DNA of 64,000 nucleotides from Romanomermis culicivorax (Eukaryota; Nematoda; Enoplea; Mermithida; Mermithidae). The stretch is from assembly GCA_963922205.1 (NCBI GenBank), contig CAWUHX010000269.1, forward strand, positions 124,001-188,000, read 5' to 3'. The first letter of the stretch is position 1, and every line of letters starts with the position of its first letter. Positions 10,498 to 26,071 of this stretch are shown here, in pieces. The translations under genes and the position numbers were made by a program. The notes beneath the pieces are model-generated. The model had not been told where the DNA came from. It saw nothing but the letters and a program-made list of their open reading frames with translations, and searched no databases.

Positions 10498-12118
10498 CAA
10501 CACACCTTCCAACCAACCATGTGCATCTCTGAAATTTTTAGGAGGGTACAGGCGTGGACCTTGATGTTTTAGCATTTTGTGAGACAAAAAATTCAAAAAA
10601 AGGTTGACCAAAAAATTTTTTGCATAACAAATTTTCCAGTTCCAAAACCCTTGTGGAAGTTTGTACCCCCATGTCCCCTTTCACACATGTTTGCTTCCAA
10701 CTGTGTTAAACATTTTTACTGAATTTGGTGTCAACAAAAGGAATCATGTGGGAAAGTGGCTTATAAAATCCCATTCAGCTTTTTTAGAAAAAGAGCTACA
10801 GCACAAAGTCTTCTAAGAACTAAATTGATTGTGCAAGATACGTTTCATTCACTCATTTTATATGAAATATCGCATAGAATTCACTCCGTAAGTTCTACCA
10901 ATTGCAAGCTAGAAACAAATTTATTCTCTTCTATTTGACTATTGAACAAAATAGCATCATTCACAGTTTTTGAGAGCATCATTCACAGATTTAAACTGAA
11001 ATTTGCAGAAAAAGCGCTTTTTGCGGGATTGCATATGGGAAGCAATTTCACCCATCTTTGTCGCTCCAATCTTGCTTTCAAAAAAGTCGTACTGTTGCCG
11101 TGGGAGTGCGAGTAGAGTCCGGGAGAACCGGGTAGGTGATTTCGCGCACACTCCTGATATAGGCAGGCCTAAATCAGGTGCGTTTTTGTATGCTTTACTC
11201 TGTTCTCCCATTTGCAGATCGGTGCCCAATCACTGTAACCAAATTCCAGTTGTACTAAAGGGGTCTGAGCTCAAGCTCATGGTAATCTCGAACAAAAAGG
11301 CCACTCAGTTTGATCTCAAGTTCGGTATAATTTTAATGTCATCCGGTTCATAATGAGCTCAATGTCGAGATTATCCCCAGCTCGAGCTGTTGGGTTGCAC
11401 TAAAATTTTCGCATAATTTTCTCATCTCTAAAGCAAATAAATACAAAAATTTCTGCAATTCCCAAACCCGAACTTAAACCTCAGTTTTAGTTAATCCTGA
11501 AGTGAGTATGATTTGTGCATTGGAAGAAAATAATTTGGACATTGTGAATAGCTCAAACTCAAGATCATCAATTTAATCCCGATGTTGAAATTATCTTCAT
11601 GTTGGGTTAGTGCAACGAACCTCAGGTTCCTTTGTAGTTCTGAAAATGACTATAATATACCTCCCTCACTATTTCTCAGCTAGTGTGAAAGGCAGGAGTT
11701 TTGAATTGGTCGGGAGTTAGAATGCTATCGGTTTACCATACACTTGAAGTCAGGTGCATATAATTTTCATATAGGAAAAGTTTACTGTAGTTGATGCCAG
11801 TTGAAGGACAAAATGCACGTGCTGCAGAATATACTTTTTCACAGACATAGACAATTTTTTTTTAGAAAGAATGAAAATCCAATGTAAAGGAAGTGAATTT
11901 TTCCCAACTTTGACCCAAGTTCTCAAAAATCTAGTCCACTTCTTTTTCTACCATCGCAACTGTCGAAGCAAGTATATTCTCCTTTTTTCTGCCCCATCGG
12001 GGCATTTTCTAATAAACTAGTATTTATGTTATTTGATCTTGAATTCATACCGCCAAACACAAAGATTGCCCTATTGGAACAACCTGTTCCCGCTACTGGT
12101 GGCTTCAGTAAAAGTTAG

Positions 12119-12191
12119 GCTCGGTCTGGGACTTGAATCCGGGACCTTGCGGCTACCGTCCGCACGCTCTAACCAACTGAGCCAACCGAGC
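12119..12191 (-). repeat. tRNA-like sequence (SINE head or tRNA pseudogene)
   Basis: On the minus strand 73 nt fold as a tRNA: a perfect 7-bp acceptor stem (GCTCGGT / ACCGAGC), a D arm with box A TGGCTCAGTTGGTTAGAGC, an anticodon stem TGCGG/CCGCA and a T loop TTCAAGT. The anticodon loop reads ACGGTAG, so the nominal anticodon is GGT, but position 33 is C rather than U. Two of five T-stem pairs are mismatched. No CCA is encoded. These defects point to a SINE head or a pseudogene rather than a working tRNA gene. Confidence 0.65.
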
Positions 12192-15100
12192 AACGGGAAA
12201 GGTGCTCTCTTTTTCCAACAATTCGTAGTTGAGGTGACTGCTGTGGCCACTCTCAACAGCACAAAAAATAGTCGAAAGCCGTGAAAAAATCCGAAATTTC
12301 AAAAATTCGGGACTTTTCTACGAATTTTGAATTTAAACTCATCGAAGAGATACATTAGAAATAAATTTGATACCGAATGAGCAATAATTTTGCAAAAAAC
12401 CGATATAAAAATGATCTAAAATTAACATTTTGGTGCGAGCGGTACCCGTAAGGATAGGAAAATTTCAAAACTAGCGTGGGAAACTACAATAGGATTGTTA
12501 GCGGTGGTTTCGATCGTCACGCGCGACACCGCTTGCGACCTACCCGCTTAGCATATGTCATTTCCAAAGCGGGCGAGCGGTTCACTCGATTTTGATAGGT
12601 CCATTTTTTAACTGTAGCGTGACTCGGGAACCGTGAAGTGACATTCCGCCCTTAGATTTTTCTAAAATTGCAGAAATATTATTGATTAGGCCAATCTTGT
12701 TTGCTTGTTCATCATTTATTGGTCATCGATTTCCGTAGGCCAGTGCCGCGCATTTATCATATCTAAAGGGTACCTTATCGTCATAATTACCATTTTTCTT
12801 ACACAATGCACATGTTTCAAAATTTACGACTTTTCTTGTTATAGAATTTGTACGATGTGGTACAAATCGCTTTTCAGCATCTAGAAGCCTTGATTTTTAG
12901 AGATTTTGTCTCGGAGAACTTCTGAAGAGTAGTTTATTTTTCAACCCTTGTGCATAACTATGTTGCTACTGGATGTTGTTTGTCATCGCAACAACTTGCT
13001 AAGCCCATCAGGATTATCAGTTGGCTTTTTTGAGCTGCTGTCGTTTTTGATCATCAAGAGAAACTTTACAGACTTTCAGTGAAATTTCTTACTTTCCGAA
13101 ATTTGTGGTATCTATCTTCCATTTGGAGTACATGAGATAAATTGGAAATTTTTCAAATAAAACCGCATAGATATTATTCACGAATGTCCACATGCAAATT
13201 CATCGATTATTCTTCAGTTTGTGATCAAATTCCAGGACAAATCACAAAGTTCAGTGGTTTGCGCGTGAAGCCTCAGTCTTTACTTACGTCCAACGACATG
13301 AATATTTTATACATATATGTTATGGAGTAAATTTTGATATCGAATTTAAAAGAGCTATTGTAATCTTTTTTAACCACCCTTAATATCCTCGACAAGGACA
13401 TCTATCTGGCGCCACTGGTCGCAGATTAAACAGCTATGATACTAATGTGAGTCAACTCCGACGTATTCTATTTGATTCAAGCATGGTATGGTTTCTCAGT
13501 TAGGATGGTGAATATAATCAAGTGTCTTATTGTAGCCAAAAAGGATTTTAAACTGACGAGACTGTTATAGGCTGCTCAGAAAACATGATGCATTCATCGC
13601 TCTCTACTCTCGAAAATTTATTTCTCTAGATCGAGTAAAGGAATTAATAATTCGTCAACCTTGTAAAACCAACATTCAAGAAACGGCACACAGTGAGCTG
13701 TCTTATTTCACTCTCATTTTCCCAGCATCAAACCAGTCGCCGTTCCCTGAGCTATACTCAAAGTTTCCTCAGTACCGTTTATCGGACGTTTTAGTTGCTG
13801 TGTGTGTATAGTTTTTGCCCTTGTGAAACGAATCGATGTCATGTATTTTGTTATGTTGCCTGATCTCGTTTTTTCATGAACGTCAATTTTATTATTAATT
13901 ACCACGAATTAATAATAACATGTTTTTCCAGTATAGCATTTTAGTAAAGAAGTTAACCGCAAGGAAAATAAATTTTTCTTGTTATGGTAGTAGAGAGCGA
14001 TGTTTATTCTTCTGCCAACTCTGTTGATGATGTGTGAAATCAGATTTGAATTTCTCTTTGTCTCGACTACAAGTGTCATGTGATCGATATGTTATTTATA
14101 TTCACGGTTCAAGCATTTTGGAGCGTACTCCATCATGTCATGACTCGATTCGACTAGATGACAGTTATTTTATTTTGTCGGAGTAGACAACAGTGATGAA
14201 ATGTGAATGTTCTATTGTATGCGCAGGCTTAAGAGTCTTAAATGAGTAATACACATATCATTCCTCACATTATGCACCCTGTCTTTATAGCCACCTAAGT
14301 CATTGGCGCACTTCTTTTTAACGTATAGACCTAGAATATGGTCAAGGCCGGCCGCGGCCAGGTTATCCACTTGGCCCCAGCCTTATCCGACATGTTTTTC
14401 AGCACATGTGATATTTATCACCTCGAAATATGGATTAAAGTTAATATGGAAAGGATTTCACTCACTAGTTTTTAGAAATGATTACTTTTTTAAAGAAAAA
14501 ATTCTTCTCAAAATTATTTGGCTCCTCTGAAGTCTTGATAGAATTCCGCTTGATGCTAATATGGTAATAGTTGTTGTACGTGACAATTTCTCAACTGGTG
14601 AGTCTAGTAAAATGTGAAAAGTCTGCAGTGTACTGTATGTATATGTTTAAATTGCGTAGACGTACTTTTCAACAATAATTCCACGTAAATTGCTGACTAG
14701 TTTTGTCGAATTTGAATTGAACTTGTTTCTGTAAGCATTCCCCTAAGCATATTTAATTTTAATATATGCTCTTTAACATCCCCCATTTCGGAGTTTACAT
14801 TTGGAGACACATCGTCGATAATGTCTAGTCTGTTAACAAATCAGTTTTTGGAGTATTGTATCAATTATGATATTTTTTATAATTGAATGTACAGTAGAGA
14901 AAGATGGAAAAATCAATGCTTACAGAACCTATTTGGTCATGTTTCTTTCCTCTACCATGCTTCTACCGTCGAGTGTTCCTGACAACTCAACAGAACAACG
15001 TATAATCCATACAAACCGCACGAAATGCCCAGCTGGCGATGTGAGTTTATTAGGATTGGATGAGAATTCTTTTACCCCGTAAAAATCGATTTGGTTATTT

Positions 15101-16117
15101 GGGTCATTGTTATTCTACATTTGTTTATTTTTCCTAATTTTGTTGGTAACAAAATCCTGATTTGAAACAAGTCTTCATACCATATAATTCCTATCGATTT
15201 CGTTTTGTCTTTTGACGGTCACTTTTTCAAGAAACACCGATATCCGATGATTTTTCGTAGATAATTAAATCAGTGGATAGTTGGCCTCTTTTAAATGATT
15301 AATTGGCGCTATTTCACATTCGAGTCGCTATATGCCGCTCGATAATTAATTAGACAAATCCAGCAGGAACATTTTTCCACTATACACAGTTACTTTTGTC
15401 ACTACTCAAAACTATTACTCCATTTTCGAAAATAACACCTTACCGGACCTTGATGATTTTGAAGAAGTCTCATATGATCGTTTTAGTTGGAAAATTGGGT
15501 GCTTGTTCTAGGGTACAGGGAAGATTGTTAAAATTATACTATTTTGAAGGAAAACGAGTCTGTCGAATAATCTGCCGCATTACGGATATTCGATTGGAAG
15601 CTACACGATTACATCATCATGTGCCACGCATAGGAGTTTTTCGCAACGAAAAACATCAGTGACTGTATCAATTTTGTTTACAGTCTGATAATATTTTCAG
15701 ATACTTTTATAGTGTTTATTTATGTCGTTTTGATTGATTGGATTGGATCATAATCATGCTCAACAAAGTGGGAATGATTGTGGGATATCCTTTCAATCAT
15801 AGCCAATACATTTAAATTTCCTTGCAACGTTGTGAGAGTTAAAAACAGGGTTTTTGTAAAATGTAAATTCCGTAGATTAAAATCATCTGATATCTACGAC
15901 TGTATTCTGAAACCTGAAGCAGTGTTGTCTTATTCTATCTTTAAAACTTCAGACTTTCTGTTTAGCGTTGATTTTTAACTTTTATCCATTATTTTTCTAT
16001 TTTTCCTTTCACCCTATACAATTTAATGCAATATAATCAAAGCATACTGAAATACAATAATCGTATTTACATACTTTAGAGAAATTATTGATCATATGGA
16101 ATGAATTTCAATAGCAG
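12192..16117. other. Gene-free stretch upstream of the PPSY membrane-protein gene
   Basis: AT-rich, without recognisable coding similarity. One weak exon candidate lies at 14867-15041 (see rejected items). A GC-richer patch at about 12500-12600 shares AAGCGGTGTCGC, inverted, with 8369-8380. Promoter elements for the downstream gene could not be pinned down. Confidence 0.4.
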
Positions 16118-16466
16118 ATGTTGTTGAATCAAAATTCACTCGATTTTTATTTGATATCTATTCTGGTACTTTTATTTGATATATACACGTATCATATTGT
16201 GTCTGGTGATGGCGGCAAAAGTCGCGATGGCGTTTATTACGGAAAATATTCTGGTTACAAAACGAATGGCCTTCCAACCTGGGCAATTATGTAAATAGTC
16301 TATGATCGTACTTTTATTAATTTATAAATATGTTTTTTCCTTGTTTTCATGTCCAGCTTCATTATCCTGATATTCCTGGTAGCGATAATATGTTGCTTTT
16401 GCGTTTACTATTCAACGGATGAAGACTCTGACGATCTAAGGGAAAGCAAATATCAATTGTCGCCGA
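16118..16466 (+). CDS. Small single-pass membrane protein with PPSY tail, exons 1-2
   Basis: Exon 1 (16118-16290) encodes a Met start, a signal peptide (h-region YLISILVLLFDIY) and a short Gly/Lys/Tyr-rich ectodomain ending GLPTWAI. It stops at a donor (AT|GTAAAT) in phase 2. Exon 2 (16357-16466), after a TTTTCATGTCCAG acceptor, completes the codon and encodes the TM segment (FIILIFLVAIICCFCVYY) and an acidic juxtamembrane stretch (STDEDSDDLRESK). It ends at A|GTAAGT in phase 1. Exon 3 lies 22 kb downstream at 38640-38818 and continues the frame exactly. The predicted protein has 153 residues: signal peptide, about 25-residue ectodomain, TM, cytoplasmic tail. The start is supported by gap-free alignment with the paralogue at 55463. 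AG lies directly before the ATG, so a 5' UTR intron or trans-splice site is possible. Architecture resembles Shisa/WBP1-type adaptor proteins, but homology is unproven. Confidence 0.72.
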
Positions 16467-17336
16467 GTAAGTGAACCGTATCTTCATAGCAGAAAAACTT
16501 GGATAACTTTCTAGGGTCCAATCACATTTTATTGGAAGATAAAAATTTAATAAAATTTCAAACCCTTTCCACTCAAATGATATACAGTCCAAGTGCACAC
16601 CAATCTGATTTTGGTTAGCTGCCTTGTCAGGTGCACAGTCACATAGTCAGACTCATTTTAAAATAGTAAAGCCCAAAATTAAAATTTTCTGATACGTTTT
16701 TTGGATATCAGTCTCATCAAATTGATCGGTTTGTGAGTCTTTATTCCCTGGGAAGCTAGCCCCGTTTGTAACAATTCATAAATTCAGAAGTTCGAAAACT
16801 AAGAGGTTCAGAAGTGTTGGCTAGTACATTTCTTTACATTCAGAAATGTTCCTTATCTGTAGTTTAGAAGTTTCGAATCGACGTCGTCCTGGCCAGTCGA
16901 TTTACTAATATCAAAATTTACAGGCAATAATTTCTTGTATTGTCATTTGCACTCTCTTGCCCATAATCTAATTGCAGAAAGTTACGCTTTTTCTTTATGA
17001 ACATGAAAATGGAAGGTCAACTCATCTATCTCCAATGCTCTATTTCACAAAGATATGTGCCAAAAGAGTCCCTGAACTATGCAAGCGAAATATTTTAAAC
17101 GTAGAAACAAAGAAGACTTCTGAGCTTTTCTAAAAGTTCAGAAATCGTTCGTCCCTGTCTATTCAGAGTTTTCATTGTACGGTATATTATCCAGACGTCA
17201 ACGTGAATTCATGTGGAAACTATAACATAACTGAATCACTTGCAACATGGCACGTCGAGAAGAATTTTCATCCATCTTTAAATGCAGCACTGGAATATTG
17301 ATAACAGGATCAGGTTTCATACCAGCCGATTTATTA
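16467..17336. other. Left part of intron 2 of the PPSY gene
   Basis: Non-coding AT-rich sequence between the exon 2 donor and the Polinton target site. No repeat or gene was recognised. Confidence 0.5.
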
Positions 17337-17342
17337 GTCGAA

Positions 17343-18095
17343 AGTAGTAAGGCCGGCCTGTATAGGGGGTATGGTTAAGCATATCCCTATCTTTTGTGTA
17401 TCCCCTATAATTTGTTATTTTTGATCGATTTATAGGGGGTATGGTAAACATATAGGATCGATTTTTTGGTCGATTTATAGGGGGTATGGTTAAGCATGCA
17501 TGTTCTAGAGTTACCATAACAGTAGAATTACGGTAATATTTGGATTACGATAATAGTAGAGTTAGGGTAATAGGTGTGTTACTGTAGGTGAAAAAGGAAA
17601 ATCAATGTGGAACAAAAAATGAAAAATGCAAAAAATAAACAAAGGAAAACTAATGTGAACAGAAAATGAGAAAAAAGGAAAACTAATGTGAACAAAAAAT
17701 GGAGAACAAAAATTGATGTGAAAAATATACAAAAAACAAAACAAAAAAGTAGACATGTATAAAAATGACTTCCTCCGTGGGCAGAGGAAGTCTCTCAAAA
17801 ATTTTCGCTTCGAGACCCCCTTTAACGAAAGGGCCTGGTCTGCAGGCATAAATATGATCAGGGGTCCCATTCCTGAATGATCATTCCAGTCAGTAAACAT
17901 CAGATTGGTCAGATTGGTCAGTAATGGTCTGTCCTATAAGTAAAATCTCAGTCTATATGCGATGAAACATCATGCCTGCTGGTTCATACATATAAATTTT
18001 GCTGCTCGTAGAAAAAATGACCAGAATGGGTCTGTTATAGAAAAATGACCAGAACGGGGCTGGTTTAAAAATCGTGTAGAAAAATGGGAGAATTT
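17343..18095 (+). repeat. Polinton left terminal inverted repeat
   Basis: Pairs with 34815-35557. The outer 170 bp hold three copies of an ATAGGGGGTATGGTTAAGCA-like sub-repeat (near 17361, 17433 and 17478). Inward is an array of about 24-bp A-rich units that give spurious FVHISFPF-type peptides on the minus strand. Similarity fades near 18095. Confidence 0.9.
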
Positions 18096-18228
18096 GTGGT
18101 GTTCAGAAAAACCTTTACATAACAAGAGAAAAAACTTTTAAAAGTCAACGTGCTGATTTTGTTTTATTGTAAAATAATTATTTAACCCATCCATACAGTA
18201 ATGTACAAAAATTACATTTCAAAATATG

Positions 18229-22440
<4,212 letters not shown>

Positions 22441-22460
<20 letters not shown>

Positions 22461-22722
22461 AAGCTTTAAAGACCTCTATAACTCATGTGCGGATGGTCAT
22501 ATCATTTCTTTAGCTTATTATACTAGCATATAACCAGTTAAAACCAGTTGAAACACCTGTTTTAGAATACAACTCTAGTATTTTTGTTTTGATTCTTAAT
22601 TCTATAAAAGAACTGTAATATTTGTTTATAACCCTGTTGCACCATCTTTTCTTTTTATGAGGAAAAGTTTTAAAGACCTCTATAACTCGTGAGCACATGG
22701 CAATATCATTTTTTTAGCTTTG
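22441..22722. repeat. Short direct repeat at the 5' edge of the Polinton polymerase
   Basis: A block of about 75 bp, beginning CTTTTCTTTTTATGA and containing TTTAAAGACCTCTATAACTC, occurs at 22441-22516 and again at 22647-22722 with about 85% similarity by eye. It lies just upstream of the polymerase start, between the divergent gene sets, so it could be duplicated promoter DNA. The intervening open frame is not recognised. Confidence 0.6.
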
Positions 22723-22867
22723 ACCTTGAACGTTACTATAAGTTGTAAACACACAATTATTTTTTCTCTAGCTTCTACATGTAGACATCAAAATAATGGG
22801 GTTACTGTAGGACATATAGCCTATATATTCATTATACTATTAACCCTACCTCTTACTCTCTAAAATT

Positions 22868-23161
22868 TTGACCAATTTATACATTTCTTGTTTCCCATTT
22901 CTGTTGGTACAAAAGCTACTTTGTTTGTTTTTCTTTCTTTCCTTCTCTTTGGTACATTCCCTCTATTCAGCTCCTGAATACTTATTTTCAAAAATGAAAG
23001 GCCAGTTTATGTTGGACAATAACATGGCTTTATTCATGTTGGTTGAGGGTAAATATGTGTCGATTTATTTCCATAACATTGACCCCAAAACAAAGGAGAC
23101 ATACGGTCCCAGGTTCAAACTTATTCTACCGCAATACGGTATATGGGGGGAACGACATTAG
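22868..23161 (+). pseudogene. Unknown Polinton protein fragment
   Basis: An open frame whose second half (from SAPEYLFSKM to GPRFKLILPQYG) has coding-like composition. The first half is T-rich and may be non-coding. It is cut at its 3' end by the GACATTAGACC fold-back element starting at about 23141. No function is recognised. It may once have joined the coding sequence beyond 24000. Confidence 0.35.
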
Positions 23162-24003
23162 ACCGTGAGACATTAGACCGCAGACATTAGACCGCAGACA
23201 TTAGACCGCAGACATTAGACCGCAGACATTAGACCGCAGACATTAGACTGCAGATAATAGACCGCGAAGACATTAGACTGCAAGACATTAGACTGCGGAC
23301 ATTAGACCGCAAGACATTAGACCGCAGACATTAGACCGCAATACATTACACCTCAGACATTAGAACACAAAGATATCAGACAGCAGACCAAAAAGAGGAT
23401 GGAGTATCTTTATCGTTTCTTGAGTTTTGTTTCACTAATTGTACTTTCTAACAAAATTTAGTTTTTATCAATTTTTCCATTCAAATTCAAATTTCATGAA
23501 TAATCACATTCCTTTCACATTTATCTATACAATGTGTTTTGTTTTCCACTTCGTCAAATATTCGAATATGAAAATTTTCTCGGGAACCAATATTTGAACC
23601 AAATTGAAACTCCCAGTAAAGATGCATTTCGATCTTTCTCGTGGCCATCTAAAAAGAAATTACTGCAGAACAAGTTTTTGATCAGTTATATCACACAAAA
23701 ACGGGCGTCCATTATTGCCAATCACAGACACGATCATTGATTTTTAAAAATGTAGTGCAATATTTATAATAAATAAGATATGAAGGACAACTTATAAAAA
23801 GTCTTGTGGTCTAAAAAAGTCTTGTGCAATATTCATATTAAATAATATATGAAGAACAACTTATCTTGCGGTCTGAAAAAAGTCTTGTGCAATATTCATA
23901 TTAAATATGAAGGACAACTTATAAAAATTCTTGTGGTCTATTGTCTGCGGTCTATTGTCTGCAGTCTAATGTCTCATGGTCTAAAGTGATAGACCCAGTA
24001 TAT
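23141..24003 (+). mobile_element. Fold-back element with 14-15-bp minisatellite arms (GACATTAGACCGCA)
   Basis: The left arm (about 23153-23390) is a tandem array of CAGACATTAGACCG with about 15 imperfect copies. The right arm (about 23935-23990) holds the complement (TGCGGTCTATTGTC and variants). The outer ends pair: TTAGACCGTGAGACATTAGA on the left with the complement of TCTAATGTCTCATGGTCTAA on the right. Between them are about 540 bp, including three roughly 75-bp units with AAAAGTCTTGTG and GAAGGACAACTTAT. No transposase is present. It is inserted in the Polinton and resembles the 43-kb element in plan but not in sequence. Confidence 0.6.
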
Positions 24004-24099
24004 TAGGTCAGAATGTCAACATTGAAAATTGAAAAGACATTTTCCGATGAAGGTCAATGCGGCATCAACCTTGAATATAAGATGTTGCTTCAAAGTGAT

Positions 24100-25045
24100 G
24101 GGCTTACAGTATGATTTACCAATCTTTAATGGAACAAAATGGAGTTTATCTAAAGAAGTAAGTTAAAATGTGTTGATGTGAATTTTCCATTTATCAATTT
24201 CAAAGACTAAAATGTTTTTCTCTTTTAATAATTTCAAAGACTAAAATGTTTTTTTTTCTTTAGCAATTTTGGCGTTGGACCAATTCGATACATAAAATAG
24301 CACCAGCTATTTCAAATGAGTACAATGTGTTAGCAATAATTCATCAAACAACAACAACAACAATGATACACAAAAGGATCTATGATGGTGATAATGATGC
24401 AACAATCAACAATGCAACAAAAATTGTTGAAGAAGGCAGGGATGCTACTGTAGATCAAAAGACAGTTAGAACTCGAACAATGTTTGTTAATGAGCTCTTC
24501 ATTGACTACCTCAGTGATCCAGACTATGATTCATCATCAGATACAAGTTCCCTGGACACCAAAACCAAATGTATTTGCAAATTACATATTGGGATTTAGA
24601 TATTCTGTGGTTTTTTGATGAGCAAGTAGTAAAAGATGAAAAATTGTTCATAATTATATGTGCTGAATTGGCTATACAAAACTTTTTTGTGGGGTGTATT
24701 TTTGACTGTTATTGGGCAAAAAATGTAGGGAATGTTGAGGATCATCAGTGTCCCGGGCATCATTACATATATAATAATGCAATTATACCAACAATTGATT
24801 GTTTGTATGAAAAGATGGGGTTATTATTGACTGTTTTGAGTATGTTGTAGGCCAGGTTCAAGGTTACTATTGTCTTCTCGCTTTTAAACAGATGATTGAT
24901 ATATTTTGTTGTATTCCACTTACAAGTACAGGTTGTAACACTGTTAGGGATACTGTAGCTCATTTTATTGATGAAGGCTATTATTATGATTTTCATGATG
25001 ATGTTGTTATCCAAAGACTGTGTGGGTTTATTAATTGTAAATTGT
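24100..25045 (+). pseudogene. Unknown Polinton gene with an apparent intron, frameshifted
   Basis: A coding-like stretch ending IFNGTKWSLSKE meets a donor GTAAGT at 24158. An acceptor TTTTTTCTTTAG ends at 24263 and the frame continues with QFWRWTNSIHKIAPA. The 106-bp segment behaves like a phase-0 spliceosomal intron. The open frame then runs to 24599 (Thr/Asp-rich, DPDYDSSSDTSS). Another frame continues from 24569 (CPGHHYIYN) and, after a shift near 24840, ends with a Cys-containing stretch (CCIPLTSTGCNTVRD ... CGFINCKL) at about 25045. Whether this is one gene or two is unclear. No domain is recognised. Its place, between the polymerase and the ATPase, suggests an element-encoded accessory protein. 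Confidence 0.45.
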
Positions 25046-25422
25046 AAGGTTTTATTTACTCACATTACAGTTCTTTGTATGCTTAATTAATTAATTAATT
25101 AATTAATGTTTGATATATTTATATATATCCTTTGTGTGTATCTTATTTTTGCAAACAATAATCATGTGTTACTGTAATATGCATACTGTATGTATGTATG
25201 TTCATGCAAACAACTTAAATAATTAATTTATACTGTATTTTGTTTTATTCAATCAATCATATAGCTTCAATGCTTTACATCAATTATCTTTAATGTATTG
25301 CGTCTCATGTAACTATTAATGTTTATTCTATTGTGATTTTGGCAATTATAAATAACATTTCACTAGAACAAAATCATTTTAAAATCTGTTCAAGTAAAAA
25401 TTGGCTCTTTTTTTGTTGAAAG

Positions 25423-26071
25423 ATGTCAGATCTTGAAGAGTTTTATATATGCAAGCACCCATTTAATTGCATAGTTTCTTCTCCAAAAAAATCAGGAAAA
25501 ACTCAATTTGTTGAAAAATTAGTAATTTTTTCAAAAGAAATGATTCACCCTGTTCCTGTGAAAATTTATTGGTGTTACTTAGAATGGCAAGAAGCTTACA
25601 ATGCATTAGTGCAAAAATGTTTTTATGTGGAATTGGTTCAAGGTTCACCTGACTTGGATGAGCTTCAGAAAAGTAAAGACACACCTAAAGTATTAATTAT
25701 AGATGATTTGATGCAAGAGATGAAGAATGATCAACTTTTAAGTCAACTTTTTACTAAAGATTCGCATCACTGGAGCCTATCAATTATACATACAGTTCCG
25801 AATGAATTTTTCATGCAATAGTATGAGTACAATAAATGCTCAATATTTTATTCCTTAAAAAAATCCTAGTGATAGATTGCAAGTTCACACACTGGCTCGA
25901 CAGATTTTTCCATCCAGTTCAAATTATTTCATAGATGCATATGAGAATGCTACCAGTATAAGGTATGGTTATTTATTAATAGATCTTACACAGACATGTC
26001 CTCAAAAATATTGACTTTGGTCTAATATATTTCCTAACAATAATCACATGATTTTATATACACCTAAATAA
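25423..26071 (+). pseudogene. ATP: Polinton FtsK/HerA-like DNA-packaging ATPase, frameshifted
   Basis: The first 132 codons are intact: Walker A at residues 20-28 (SPKKSGKTQ) and Walker B at residues 89-97 (KVLIIDDLM). A stop at 25819 and a shift follow. Another frame then carries the rest (NPSDRLQVHTLARQIFPSS, YGYLLIDLTQTCPQKY, NNNHMILYTPK) with two further stops, ending at TAA 26069-26071. Size and motifs fit the Polinton ATPase, which in intact elements is thought to package the genome into a capsid. The lesions make this copy inactive. Confidence 0.88.

Larger units (their letters stand above)
8695..12020 (+). mobile_element. Non-autonomous Helitron-like element, copy 1
   Basis: The 5' end is TCATAGGTGGCGCG preceded by A. 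The 3' end has a GC-rich hairpin (GCCCCATCGGGGC, near 11992-12003) followed by a 13-nt spacer and CTAG, then T. This is the Helitron signature: 5' TC, 3' hairpin plus CTRR, insertion between A and T, no target duplication. A second copy at 36041-38533 in the opposite orientation has identical ends, and its flanks show the same A/T insertion site. No Rep/helicase gene is present, so the element is non-autonomous. It carries the 98-bp tandem array, an inverted internal copy of its own 3' terminus (10289-10497) and a 335-bp block missing from copy 2. Confidence 0.75.

Noticed and set aside
12119-12191. Functional tRNA-Thr gene (anticodon GGT)
   Set aside because: Position 33 is C instead of U and the T stem has two mismatches, so it is more likely a SINE head or pseudogene.
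14867-15041. Possible upstream exon (signal-like hydrophobic stretch, two N-glycosylation sites, donor GAT|GTGAGT)
   Set aside because: It could splice in phase 0 to 16118, but that would bury the well-aligned signal peptide of the PPSY protein in mid-protein. Nothing else supports it.
17562-17900. Phe/Ser/His-rich ORF at the left Polinton end and its counterpart at 35085-35377
   Set aside because: Both come from the T-rich 24-bp tandem units in the inverted repeats; no conserved start or domain.
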